A stretch of 8,206 nt of DNA from Halovenus sp. (GTDB lineage Archaea; Halobacteriota; Halobacteria; Halobacteriales; Haloarculaceae). Each line of letters starts with the position of its first letter. Position 1 is the stretch's first letter. The position numbers and the translations under genes were made by a program. Location of the stretch: NCBI GenBank assembly GCA_028275145.1, contig JAQCNG010000174.1:1-8206 (forward strand), written 5' to 3'. Below the pieces are notes generated by a model. It was given only the letters and a program-made list of their open reading frames with translations, was not told where the DNA came from and made no database searches. Shown here piece by piece: positions 1-6,256 of the stretch.

Positions 1-215
1 GGGGAGACGACCGAGCGTCTCGGGAGTGACCCCGCAGTGAACACATCGTCCGCAAGCACGACCGCACGGTCTCGGTCCGTCGTCGTCACGACTGCAGCGA
101 CGTACTCCTCGCCGTGAAACGGATGTGTCTCGTTCGAGACGAGCAGATACGGACGCTCGCCACCGGCACCGAACGGGTCTCGGGCGACCACGATCCCGCC
201 GAGTGGGTACGCCAC
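1..215 (-). CDS. PemK/MazF-like toxin, partial (C-terminus beyond window edge)
   Basis: The first 71 codons of a protein whose 3' end lies outside the window. The N-terminus starts MAYPLGGIVVARDPFG, followed by RPYLLVSNETHPFHGEEY, then AAVVTTTDRD and a Leu-Pro-Arg segment (GSLPRRSVVS). This order, a beta strand with a basic/DPFG turn, a 'RPYLLVSN' strand, a 'VTTT' strand and a 'LP..S.V' loop, is the layout of the PemK/MazF/CcdB-like toxin fold, whose members are usually RNA endonucleases. Start choice: GTG at 213-215, preceded by a Shine-Dalgarno-like GGGGAG (223-228) with a 7-nt spacer, and only 4 nt after the stop of the upstream regulator gene, so the two are probably co-transcribed and translationally coupled. 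The family call rests on N-terminal motifs only. Toxic activity is inferred and the catalytic C-terminal part is not visible. Confidence 0.75.
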   Translation of the reverse strand, partial: MAYPLGGIVVARDPFGAGGERPYLLVSNETHPFHGEEYVAAVVTTTDRDRAVVLADDVFTAGSLPRRSVVS

Positions 216-219
216 GGTG

Positions 220-588
220 TTACTCCCCGTCCTCGCCGAGGTCTTCGAGTTCGTCTGCCCAGCCCTCGTGCTGGCCGTACCAGTCGTCACGATGCCGCTC
301 CGCGACCGACCCGAGGCCGAGCACGGCCGCGCTCGCTGCCGCGAGGCGGTCGTCGTCCGCCGCTGCCCAGTAATCGCCCTTGTGTCGGACCAGCCCAGCC
401 CGTTCGAGTCGTGCCAGGGTCGGACTGACGCTCCCCCGCGGGAGACCGACCTGCTCGTGCAACTCCGCGGGCGTGAACCCGACACCCCGATGTTCGAGCA
501 GAAAGACCAGCAGGGCGTGCGCGTTCGTCCCGTCTGTGAGGTCGATTCGCCCCTCGTCGGCGGTGTAGGTCTCGAAGTCTACCGGCAT
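220..588 (-). CDS. Winged-helix (MarR/TrmB-like) regulator, probable antitoxin partner
   Basis: A 122-residue protein starting MPVDFETYTADEG. Residues 22-74 form a winged helix: helix 1 (AHALLVFLLEHR), helix 2 (TPAELHEQVG, 39-48), recognition helix (PRGSVSPTLARLERAGL, 50-66) and wing (VRHKGDYWAA). The C-terminal third (79-122) is Ala-rich and then very acidic (ELEDLGEDGE) and could bind the toxin encoded next. The frame stays open upstream to 852, but that stretch is the kinase C-terminus in another frame. ATG at 586-588 is preferred because a TATA-like element lies 27 nt upstream and gives a leaderless transcript. Haloarchaea commonly pair such a small HTH protein with a PemK/MazF-like gene, so an antitoxin/autorepressor role is likely, though not shown. 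It could also be a plain MarR-type repressor. Confidence 0.8.
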   Translation of the reverse strand: MPVDFETYTADEGRIDLTDGTNAHALLVFLLEHRGVGFTPAELHEQVGLPRGSVSPTLARLERAGLVRHKGDYWAAADDDRLAAASAAVLGLGSVAERHRDDWYGQHEGWADELEDLGEDGE

Positions 589-620
589 TGTATCTCGGTT
601 GTATCCCGATTGTATTAAGT
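588..620 (-). promoter_or_regulatory. HTH/toxin promoter with three 11-bp direct repeats (candidate autoregulatory operator)
   Basis: On the minus strand the start codon at 588 is preceded by TTAATA (613-618), whose centre is about 27 nt from the ATG, the haloarchaeal leaderless arrangement. Overlapping it, read on the plus strand, are three copies of TTGTAT at 588-593, 599-604 and 610-615, spaced by exactly 11 bp; the first two continue with CTCGG and CCCGA. The repeats run from the TATA element to the first base of the start codon and lie on one face of the helix, so a protein bound there would block TBP/TFB or initiation. Binding by the regulator encoded just downstream is an inference. 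Confidence 0.6.
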
Positions 621-694
621 CGTCGGTCGTCAGAGCGTGGGTTCCGGCTGTCGTACCGACGAACGAGAGTCCCACAGGATAGTCCCCGACAGTG
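589..694. other. Intergenic region between the kinase-1 gene and the HTH/toxin unit
   Basis: A 106-bp gap between the TGA of the kinase gene (695-697) and the HTH start. It holds the HTH promoter at its left end. No convincing hairpin, poly-T terminator or RNA gene was seen in the rest. The separate promoter suggests that the HTH/toxin pair is transcribed independently of the kinase. Confidence 0.5.
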
Positions 695-2494
695 TCACGA
701 GGAGTCCCGCAGGTCCTGTAGGTCGTCCCGGAGGTACAGCACTGACTCGTGACGCTCGGTTTTCTCGGTCGCAAGCGCCCGCAAGAGGATGTCGTCGAGC
801 GCCGCGGGCACGTCCGCCACCTCGCTCGGCGGCGTCGGCTCTGCGCTCTCAATCTGTTTCATCACCTCGAACGGCTGGCCCTCGAACGGTGGCCGGCCGG
901 TGAACAGTTCGTAGAACACCGCTCCCAACTGGTAGACGTCGGTCACGTGGTCGACATCGCCGTACTCGTCGGCGGCGAACTGCTCCGGGGCGGCGTAGTG
1001 TGGCGAGAGCCCCTCCATGCTCTTGGAGTGGTTCAGCAGGTGTTTCGAGAGGCCCCAGTCGGCCACCTTCGGGACGTTCCAGGCATCCTCGACGGAGCGA
1101 AACAGGATGTTCGCCGGTTTGAGGTCCAGATGCGCGATGCCGCGGGTGTGGGCGTGTCTGACCCCCCGCGTCACGGTAACTGCCGTCCAGAGCTTCTGCT
1201 GGAGGTCCATCTCGCTCGCGCACTCGCCGAGATGGCCCCCGTCCATGTACTCCATCGCAATCCAGGGCAGCGGATCGGAGTCGTAATCGACGACGCTCAC
1301 GATGTGGTCGTGGTCGTCGAGTTGCTGCCAGGTCTCGGCCTCCCCCATCATGCGCTCGGCTGTCTCGATGGTGAGCGTGCCGCTCATCCGGGGTTCTTTC
1401 AGCGCCAGTTCGACCGTACCGTCGTCGGTCGCCGTCGTCGCGTAGTACACGTCTGCGTTGCCGCCGCTGCCGATGGGGTCGCCCTTCTCGATGTCGTCGT
1501 ACGAGAGCGGGAGACGGGGCGTCGTCGGGATTGTCGTCGGGGCCCGATTGGTGAGTGCGTCGGTGGCTTGCTCGCGGAGGTCGTCACACCGACCTTGCAG
1601 CCGTTCGAGTCGCTCGCTCGCCTCGGGGAATTCGTACCTCGCCATTTGTTCGGTCACGTCGTTCAGGTCCGATTCGATGTCGTCCAGATTGGTCAGCGTC
1701 GCCTCGGGGTCTGTTTCGAGCTGGTTCGCGGCAGTATCCAGTTGCGCCGCAAGCGTGTCGAGACTGTCCGTCTCCGTCTGGTATGCGTCGCGTTCGGACC
1801 TGATGTCGTCGTCGAGTTGCCTGATTTTGGTTAGCCCGTTCTCGATTTCGGAGCGACGCTGTGGAGCGCTGTTTTGGGCGGCCGCCTGTGCAGCTTCGGC
1901 CGCCGACAGCGCCTCTCCGCAGGCCGCGAGCGCGCGGTCGTAGTCGCCGGCCTCGCGGGCCTGCCGCGCATCTTCGGCGCGTGTGCGGGCGATGTCCAGA
2001 TGATTGTCAATTCGGGTGTTCGTATCTGGGGTGCCATGGTGGGCTCCTCCGGAGTCCGATGGTGATGGGGATGGGCTGTTCGCTCCCGGGTCTGTCGCCC
2101 CGGTCGCTCTCGTCCCCCGTGAACCGTCCCTGCCGGACGACCCTGTTCCGGCGGAGTCGTTCCTGCCACGATATGTGTACACACCCAGAAGGAGTATGAT
2201 ACCGACCACGCCGATTACGAACACCGTCGGGCCGAATGCACTATCGCCTTCATCTGTGTCAGGACTGGTCCCATCGTCTGGGCCGTCGTCTCCGCCCGTG
2301 TCGGAGTCGGTTCCGTCGTCTGGGCTGTTGTCTCCGTCCGTGTCGGGGTCAGTCCCGTCGTCTGCCCCGATGTCATCGTCTGTGGGCGCGGGCTCTTCGA
2401 TGGTCAGCGAGCCCGCGACGGAGTCGTTGGCCGTCGAGACGGTGTGCGTGTAGTCGCCGGGTTCGAGAACGCTCGTGTCGATGGAGAAGCTCAC
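695..2494 (-). CDS. C-terminal fragment of kinase 1: membrane helix, helical region, Ser/Thr kinase domain
   Basis: Numbered from the first possible start after the TAG (GTG 2494), 599 residues. It begins inside the second CARDB-like domain (1-35), then an acidic stalk (45-86), a membrane helix (90-108, VFVIGVVGIILLLGVY) followed by positive residues, a Ser/Pro/Gly linker, a helical Ala/Glu-rich region (162-316, possibly TPR-like then coiled coil), and a kinase domain (about 331-596). Visible kinase motifs: Gly loop IGSGGNADV, Lys in LALKEPR (366), catalytic loop HLDLKPAN (D457, K459, N462), DWG (479-481), AAPEQF (501-506). The HRD Arg is Leu and DFG is DWG. The kinase core looks intact. GTG 2494 lies mid-domain with no evident ribosome site, so it is a poor real start. 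The next in-frame ATG (1645) would yield a soluble kinase. Confidence 0.7.
   Translation of the reverse strand: MSFSIDTSVLEPGDYTHTVSTANDSVAGSLTIEEPAPTDDDIGADDGTDPDTDGDNSPDDGTDSDTGGDDGPDDGTSPDTDEGDSAFGPTVFVIGVVGIILLLGVYTYRGRNDSAGTGSSGRDGSRGTRATGATDPGANSPSPSPSDSGGAHHGTPDTNTRIDNHLDIARTRAEDARQAREAGDYDRALAACGEALSAAEAAQAAAQNSAPQRRSEIENGLTKIRQLDDDIRSERDAYQTETDSLDTLAAQLDTAANQLETDPEATLTNLDDIESDLNDVTEQMARYEFPEASERLERLQGRCDDLREQATDALTNRAPTTIPTTPRLPLSYDDIEKGDPIGSGGNADVYYATTATDDGTVELALKEPRMSGTLTIETAERMMGEAETWQQLDDHDHIVSVVDYDSDPLPWIAMEYMDGGHLGECASEMDLQQKLWTAVTVTRGVRHAHTRGIAHLDLKPANILFRSVEDAWNVPKVADWGLSKHLLNHSKSMEGLSPHYAAPEQFAADEYGDVDHVTDVYQLGAVFYELFTGRPPFEGQPFEVMKQIESAEPTPPSEVADVPAALDDILLRALATEKTERHESVLYLRDDLQDLRDSS
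2237..2362 (-). repeat. Three 42-bp tandem repeats encoding an Asp/Gly/Thr stalk
   Basis: Three 14-residue units follow each other: DDGTDPDTDGDNSP, DDGTDSDTGGDDGP and DDGTSPDTDEGDSA. They sit between the second extracellular domain and the membrane helix (2171-2227). Pro- and Thr/Ser-bearing acidic stalks like this are typical of haloarchaeal surface proteins, can be O-glycosylated, and hold the sensor away from the membrane. The unit number may vary between strains. Confidence 0.7.
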
Positions 2495-2971
2495 CCCGTC
2501 GGCGTCACCGCCGGCGAGCGTCAGGTCCTGCGTCTGGTTGGTGCCGTCGATGCTCAGGGTGATGGTCTGCGTACCCTCGAGGTCGCCGGTGTTCTGGACG
2601 GCGACGTCGACGGTGACGCTGTCACCTTGCGTGACGGTCGCCTCCGACGGACTGAGGCTGACGACCTAGAGGCTTGCCGGCGACGGCGGCTCCTCGACCG
2701 TCAGCGCACCAGCGACGGAGTCGTCGTCGCTGGAGACGCTGTGCGTGTAATCACCGGCCGACACGTCGCTCGTGTCGACGGTGAAGCTGACCGTCTCGCT
2801 GTCGCCGCCCGCGAGCGTCAGCGACTGCGAGTCGGTGATGCCGTCGATGTCGAGCTGGATGGTCTGGGTGTCATTCAAATCACCGAGGTTCTCGACGGTG
2901 GCGCTCACCTCGATGGTCACTCCCCGCTCGACCGTTGCCGTCTGCGGGCTCAGGTCGCTCACAAAGAAGAA
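2390..2971 (-). repeat. Two tandem homologous CARDB-like domains (about 285 and 276 bp)
   Basis: The stretches 2687-2971 and 2390-2665 encode related domains. Shared blocks in order: SPQTATVERG / SPSEATVTQG; VENLGDLNDTQTI / VQNTGDLEGTQTI; IDGITDSQSLTLAGGD / IDGTNQTQDLTLAGGD; VSFTVDTSDVSAGDYTHSV / VSFSIDTSVLEPGDYTHTV; DSVAGALTVEEP / DSVAGSLTIEEP. Similarity is also clear at DNA level, which suggests an internal duplication. Such CARDB/Ig-like repeats act as extracellular adhesion or ligand-binding spacers in many archaeal surface proteins. Confidence 0.8.
2666..2668 (-). other. In-frame amber (TAG) codon splitting the kinase-1 gene
   Basis: Minus-strand codons run AGC CTC TAG GTC GTC AGC CTC AGT, i.e. 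S-L-stop-V-V-S-L-S. The distance to codon boundaries of the downstream frame is an exact multiple of three. The residue after the stop begins a second copy of the Ig-like domain present upstream. A single G-to-T change from GAG would explain it. Confidence 0.85.
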
Positions 2972-3358
2972 CGCCTCACTTTGGGCTGCACTGGCCCCGG
3001 TGAGTGGCTGTCTTTCAATGCCTGCATATACATCCTCATCGAAACTGTCACTCTGGGTGACCTGGGTGTCATCCATCGAGGCGCCGACCTCTTGGCTGTT
3101 CTGGAGCTCCTGCGCTGTCACCGATGCTCCGGTGAGACTGAGAAAAACAGCGGACAATAGAATCCCGAGAGCAACGATGAGGAATCGCTGGATGTGTGTC
3201 GACGTGTGTCCTGTGTCACCCGCCGCTGGCGATGACCCGCACCAGCAGTTCGTCTCGACAGCTGGTGGCCCGTCACGGTTGTCTACTGTCCCACGTCTGC
3301 CCTTCTGGCTCCCCCGGCACCCCCCAACCGCTCCCCCAGGCTGTCCTGCCTCACACAT
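2666..3358 (-). CDS. N-terminal fragment of kinase 1: signal segment plus first CARDB-like domain
   Basis: A 230-residue product ending in a linker (PPSPASL) at the TAG. Residues 57-79 are a strong hydrophobic export segment (RFLIVALGILLSAVFLSLTG) with a plausible signal-peptidase site after SVTA. Residues about 130-224 form a beta-rich Ig-like domain of the CARDB/NEW3 kind (SPQTATVERG, ATVENLGDLNDT, DSQSLTLAGGD, SAGDYTHSVSS). The start is uncertain: no ATG, GTG or TTG occurs between ATG 3358 and the hydrophobic segment, so either a 56-residue Cys-containing tail precedes the signal or the start lies further upstream (the frame is open to ATG 3550). ATG 3358 is preferred because ATATAA lies about 37 nt before it. 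On its own this product would be secreted and unanchored. Confidence 0.6.
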   Translation of the reverse strand: MCEAGQPGGAVGGCRGSQKGRRGTVDNRDGPPAVETNCWCGSSPAAGDTGHTSTHIQRFLIVALGILLSAVFLSLTGASVTAQELQNSQEVGASMDDTQVTQSDSFDEDVYAGIERQPLTGASAAQSEAFFFVSDLSPQTATVERGVTIEVSATVENLGDLNDTQTIQLDIDGITDSQSLTLAGGDSETVSFTVDTSDVSAGDYTHSVSSDDDSVAGALTVEEPPSPASL

Positions 3359-3619
3359 CTTGGATACATCCCTGCTGTCGGCGTTAGATGAATTATATCT
3401 TGCGGTGAACCGAGATGACCGTCGCTGTTGACTGCCGGAGTGGATTGACACCGCCCGTCGAGCATCTGGTGACACCTCCCTCACCCCAATCTGTATTATC
3501 TGGTGTATAGTTCGAGTCTCCATTTTGGAAAAGATTTTTAATCCCTGCAATGTAGGAACCTAGTAGACAGTGCACAGACAGACAACGACACGCGTAGCAC
3601 CCACATGGGGAGACAACCA
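3359..3619. promoter_or_regulatory. Divergent promoter region between kinase 1 and the plus-strand operon
   Basis: This AT-richer 260-bp stretch holds both promoters. Minus strand: AGATATAATT (3391-3400), giving a start of transcription near 3369 and an approximately 11-nt leader to ATG 3358. Plus strand: GATTTTTAATC with TTTTTAA at 3535-3541, preceded by the purine-rich GGAAAAGA as possible BRE, giving transcription from about 3563-3567 and a leader of some 55 nt to ATG 3620. A direct repeat ATCTGGTG occurs at 3464-3471 and 3498-3505. No RNA gene was recognised. Confidence 0.55.
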
Positions 3620-4156
3620 ATGACCGGAGAGCAAACCGACGACGGCGAGGGGACCTACCTGTTTGTCGTCTCCTATGGCGACGACGCCGAGCGCAAGCGC
3701 GCGGAGTACCTGTTCAACAACTGGGAGGGTGGCGACATCGACGCGCCCGATGGGTTCGTCCGCATCGCCTCGGAGGTCGACCACGACGACCTCTACGAGA
3801 AACTCGTCGGCAAGGTGCCCGCCGAGCAGGTCGACTCCTTCCGCCTCGAACCAGTGGAGGCGGACGTCGACATGCAGCGCCACACCGTCGAGGAGTCGGT
3901 CAACGCACCCGTCGACACCGTCGAATCGTTCGTCGAGTACATCCTCTCGAAGAAGAAGGCGGTCCTGCAGTCGGCGAGTCGCAACGAGTACGAGGTGTAC
4001 ACGAAGAAGGGCCGAGCGGATATCACCTACCGACTCGCGGAGAGCGATGGGGAGACGACGGTGACGATGCAGGTCGAGGGGTACCCGCCGGCACCGGAGT
4101 TTCTCGCCGATTTCTTCGCAACCGAACTCGCGGACTACGCAGAGAGCCAACAATGA
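3620..4156 (+). CDS. Acidic 178-residue protein of unknown function, first gene of operon
   Basis: I do not recognise this family. The protein is soluble, with no signal peptide or membrane segment. An N-terminal half (1-80) has a strand TYLFVVSYG, a charged helix DDAERKRAEYLFNNW, and a segment ending VPAEQVDSFRLEPVEAD. The C-terminal half (86-178) reads TVEESVNAPVDTVESFVEYIL, then strands YEVYTKKGRADITYRLA and ETTVTMQVEGYP, then a helix PEFLADFFATELADYAES. That 'V.APVD.V..FV' start, curved sheet and long final helix resemble an SRPBCC/START-type ligand-binding fold, a weak shape-based suggestion. ATG 3620 is preferred over in-frame ATG 3605 because GGAG (3609-3612) lies 7 nt before it. The stop overlaps an ATG (ATGA at 4153-4156), and the coiled-coil gene follows, so co-transcription is very likely. 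Confidence 0.8.
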   Translation: MTGEQTDDGEGTYLFVVSYGDDAERKRAEYLFNNWEGGDIDAPDGFVRIASEVDHDDLYEKLVGKVPAEQVDSFRLEPVEADVDMQRHTVEESVNAPVDTVESFVEYILSKKKAVLQSASRNEYEVYTKKGRADITYRLAESDGETTVTMQVEGYPPAPEFLADFFATELADYAESQQ

Positions 4157-4215
4157 CGGACCAGTACACGGCCGGTCGAGACCGGCACGACACAGGGGTG
4201 GAACAGCATGACTGA
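4153..4215 (+). CDS. Possible 20-residue linking mini-ORF
   Basis: ATG 4153-4155 overlaps the stop of the upstream gene (ATGA) and opens a 20-codon frame (MTDQYTAGRDRHDTGVEQHD) that stops at 4213-4215, overlapping the start of the next gene at 4208 by 8 nt. This arrangement would let ribosomes pass from gene to gene by coupled termination and re-initiation. The peptide resembles nothing I know. It may be only a coupling device or chance. Confidence 0.25.
   Translation: MTDQYTAGRDRHDTGVEQHD
4195..4201 (+). promoter_or_regulatory. Shine-Dalgarno-like GGGGTGG before the coiled-coil gene
   Basis: GGGGTGG ends 6 nt before ATG 4208, which supports that start for a gene internal to an operon, where leaderless initiation is not possible. 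Confidence 0.5.
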
Positions 4216-6256
4216 CTGTGCGGACCGGTTCCAGGAACTGACCAGACCGGTGGATATCCTCCTCGACGAGGACCTCGCGGCACTACGCCGGATGCCCGAG
4301 CGGTCCCGCATCGAGCGGTACAACGAACTGAAGGCAAACGAGGAGGCGTTCGTCTGGGAGTTCAGCGAGGAGTGTCCGTCGTTTCTGACCGACTCCGAGC
4401 GGGGACGGATTCGCGGGAAGTTCCGTCTCGCCAGACTGCTCGTCGCGGCGAGTTTCTACAGCGACCGCGGCGACGTGCCGGCGGCGATGGCCGGCGACTT
4501 CATCGAGAAGGAACTCGAGACCGTCGTCGAGTTCGACCGCTACCGGCAGTTCGATGCGCTCTCGGAGTCCCAGATCGAGGAGAAAATTCGCCGGATGGAC
4601 GGCGAGGTGTACGAACTCGCCGAGGAGTATCTCTCCACGCAAATCGCCGACCTCGAAGCACTGCTCGAACACCCGAAGGTCCAGCAGGACCTGATGGAGC
4701 GACTGGTCGACCGGTACGAGGACCGCCGGGAGAAGATCCGCCAGGGCTTTTTTGTCTATGTCGAGAGTCACGGCATCCCTCACATGGTCGAGGCCATCGA
4801 GGAGGCCGTCGAGGCGGTCAACAGCGCCAGTGCCGAGCGCGAACAGGTCCGCGAACAACTGCGCGAGGAGGTCGAGGAGGCGATTCGCGGGCGCGAGGGA
4901 GAGAGTCTGCTCACACGGCAGGAACTCGAATCGGAGCTGCAGGGGCTCAAGCAGGAACTCTCGGGCGGCACCGACACCGACCAGTTGCAGGCCGAACTCA
5001 GCAGTCTCCGGGAGCGCATCGAGGAACTCTCCGCCGAGCAGGACTCCGCCGAGGCGGAGATGGCCGCGCGCATCGAGCGCACGGCACAGCTCGAACAGCG
5101 CCTCGAATCCAAAATCGACGAACTGGAGGCGACCAGAGAGCGGGCCGTCGCCGACGCCACCGAGGAGGCCGGCCAGAAGGCCGCGGAGCTCGTCGATAAC
5201 GAACTCGACCAGCTCCGGGAGCAACGCGACCAGCTCCGTGCGGAACTCGACCGACTCGAGCGCGAGCGCGAGGAGATATCGGCCGCAAAGGACTCGCTCG
5301 ACGAGAAGCGCGAAGAGCTCAACGAGAAGCAGGACGAACTCGACGAGAAGCAGGACGAACTCGACGAGCAGGTTTCGCAGGTCCAGCAATCCCTCGAAAC
5401 CGACGTAACCGACGAGGAGGGCGGCATCGACGGGTCGAACGTCGTCACCGCCAGTATGGCGAAGGTCCTCGAGATGGACTATCTCGGGCGGTTCGACATC
5501 TCGATGCGAGAGACCAACGCCATCTACATGGGTCACACCAGCTTCGGCGTCTCGGACGGCTACTGGGAGGGGCGCAGCGAGCGCCGCAACAATCGCGGCT
5601 CGCTGCTCGATATTCTGGACGACGCTGACCTCAACAAGTACCCGCTCAACGCCGCCGCCCGCTACGAGATCACGATGCCCGGAACCCTCGGGTTCGGTAG
5701 CACCACTGAGATGGTCGTCGAGGCCAGGGTCCTCTCAAATCTTCACGCGTACGCGCACAACGGGTTCGACGCCAAGCCGGCGGACCTGGACACACTGCTC
5801 GCGGTCGTCAACGAGGTTGTCGACGAGGCCGAGGAGGGCGAGTACACCTACCTCATCGGGCTGGCCTCGCCGACCGGCTGGTCCGAGCAGGTGCGCAACC
5901 AGATCCAGAACGACGAACTCTCGCGGGCCCGCTACAGCCGCCACGTCAGCATCTGTCTGGTGAACCTCCAGGACGGCTCGCTCATCTACGACGAGTCCGA
6001 CGAGATTGTCCGGGAGAACGCTGACCTGTTCGCGCCGCCGGTCGACTCCGAGCGGTTCCAGGCCTGTCTCGACACCATCCGCGAGCAGTACGTCGAGGAT
6101 GTCGGCACCGAGAGCGTGCTACTCCGGGATGTCGTCGACGAGGAGGGCCACGCCGCGCAGGTCGTCAAGCGGGCGTTCAACCGACTCGAACAGGAGGGTG
6201 TCGGCGAACAACTGTATCTCGACGACCTCGGATTGAGTCTGAGTCTGGTGTCGTAG
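4208..6256 (+). CDS. 682-residue coiled-coil protein with unrecognised C-terminal domain
   Basis: Three parts are visible. Residues 1-190 are a helical, charged N-terminal domain (DILLDEDLAALRRMP, ARLLVAASFYSDRGDVPAAMAGDFIEKE). Residues about 195-397 are an almost continuous coiled coil rich in Glu/Gln/Arg/Leu, including three heptads built on DELDEKQ. Residues 410-682 are a folded alpha/beta domain: MDYLGRFDISM, NAAARYEITMPG, TTEMVVEARVLSNLHAYAHNG, YLIGLASPTGWSEQV, RHVSICLVNLQDGSLIYDESD, with a final helix-helix-wing segment (ESVLLRDVVDEEGH...VVKRAFNRLEQEGV) that resembles a winged helix. There are no membrane segments and no Walker motifs. I do not recognise the family. The sheet with LIGLASPTGW and a nearby YDESDE might be a nuclease-like or Rossmann-like core, but this is not supported. 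It lies between two kinase genes, which makes it a candidate kinase substrate or scaffold (inference). Confidence 0.85.
   Translation: MTDCADRFQELTRPVDILLDEDLAALRRMPERSRIERYNELKANEEAFVWEFSEECPSFLTDSERGRIRGKFRLARLLVAASFYSDRGDVPAAMAGDFIEKELETVVEFDRYRQFDALSESQIEEKIRRMDGEVYELAEEYLSTQIADLEALLEHPKVQQDLMERLVDRYEDRREKIRQGFFVYVESHGIPHMVEAIEEAVEAVNSASAEREQVREQLREEVEEAIRGREGESLLTRQELESELQGLKQELSGGTDTDQLQAELSSLRERIEELSAEQDSAEAEMAARIERTAQLEQRLESKIDELEATRERAVADATEEAGQKAAELVDNELDQLREQRDQLRAELDRLEREREEISAAKDSLDEKREELNEKQDELDEKQDELDEQVSQVQQSLETDVTDEEGGIDGSNVVTASMAKVLEMDYLGRFDISMRETNAIYMGHTSFGVSDGYWEGRSERRNNRGSLLDILDDADLNKYPLNAAARYEITMPGTLGFGSTTEMVVEARVLSNLHAYAHNGFDAKPADLDTLLAVVNEVVDEAEEGEYTYLIGLASPTGWSEQVRNQIQNDELSRARYSRHVSICLVNLQDGSLIYDESDEIVRENADLFAPPVDSERFQACLDTIREQYVEDVGTESVLLRDVVDEEGHAAQVVKRAFNRLEQEGVGEQLYLDDLGLSLSLVS
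5301..5370 (+). repeat. 21-bp tandem repeats, one heptad each
   Basis: The unit ACGAGAAGCAGGACGAACTC+G is perfectly repeated at 5322-5342 and 5343-5363, with a diverged copy before it (5301-5321) and a 7-bp start of a fourth after it. The protein reads DEKREEL, NEKQDEL, DEKQDEL, DEQ. Because 21 bp equals exactly one coiled-coil heptad, copy changes would lengthen or shorten the rod without breaking its register. Confidence 0.85.

Larger units (their letters stand above)
695..3358 (-). pseudogene. Transmembrane Ser/Thr protein kinase with CARDB-like sensor, interrupted by one in-frame TAG
   Basis: Read as one frame from ATG 3358 to TGA 695-697 this is 888 codons including an internal TAG at codon 231 (2666-2668). 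The order is: N-terminal tail, signal-peptide-like segment (about 57-79), two homologous extracellular Ig-like domains (about 130-224 and 232-323), Asp/Gly/Thr-rich stalk, membrane helix (about 378-396), helical cytoplasmic region, kinase domain. The reading frame is identical on both sides of the TAG and the second domain resumes in the very next codon, so the split is a point nonsense change (GAG to TAG fits) and not a frameshift. It is called a pseudogene because neither half alone has both sensor secretion and a sound kinase start. Readthrough or a sequencing error would make it a normal gene. Confidence 0.7.

Noticed and set aside
589..852. N-terminal extension of the HTH protein to a start at 852
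   Set aside because: This part overlaps the kinase C-terminus in another frame, is Arg/Ser-rich, and lies upstream of the promoter that fits a start at 588.
749..1834. 361-codon open frame on the plus strand opposite kinase 1
   Set aside because: It mirrors the kinase-domain coding sequence; high GC keeps the antisense frame open. The composition (many His, Val, Arg, few acids in pattern) is not haloarchaeal and no start signal precedes it.
2666..2668. Pyrrolysine or other programmed recoding at the TAG
   Set aside because: Pyrrolysine is known mainly from methylamine-using methanogens, and there is no such context here. The place is a surface-domain linker, where a nonsense mutation is simpler. 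Kept only as something to test.
3560..4153. 197-codon minus-strand frame opposite the 178-residue protein gene
   Set aside because: Antisense shadow. The plus frame has acidic haloarchaeal composition, a TATA element, an SD-like site and operon coupling.
4283..5536. 417-codon minus-strand frame opposite the coiled-coil gene
   Set aside because: Leu/Glu-rich repetitive antisense of Glu/Leu coiled-coil codons. No promoter or ribosome site, and the plus-strand gene has clear coding features.
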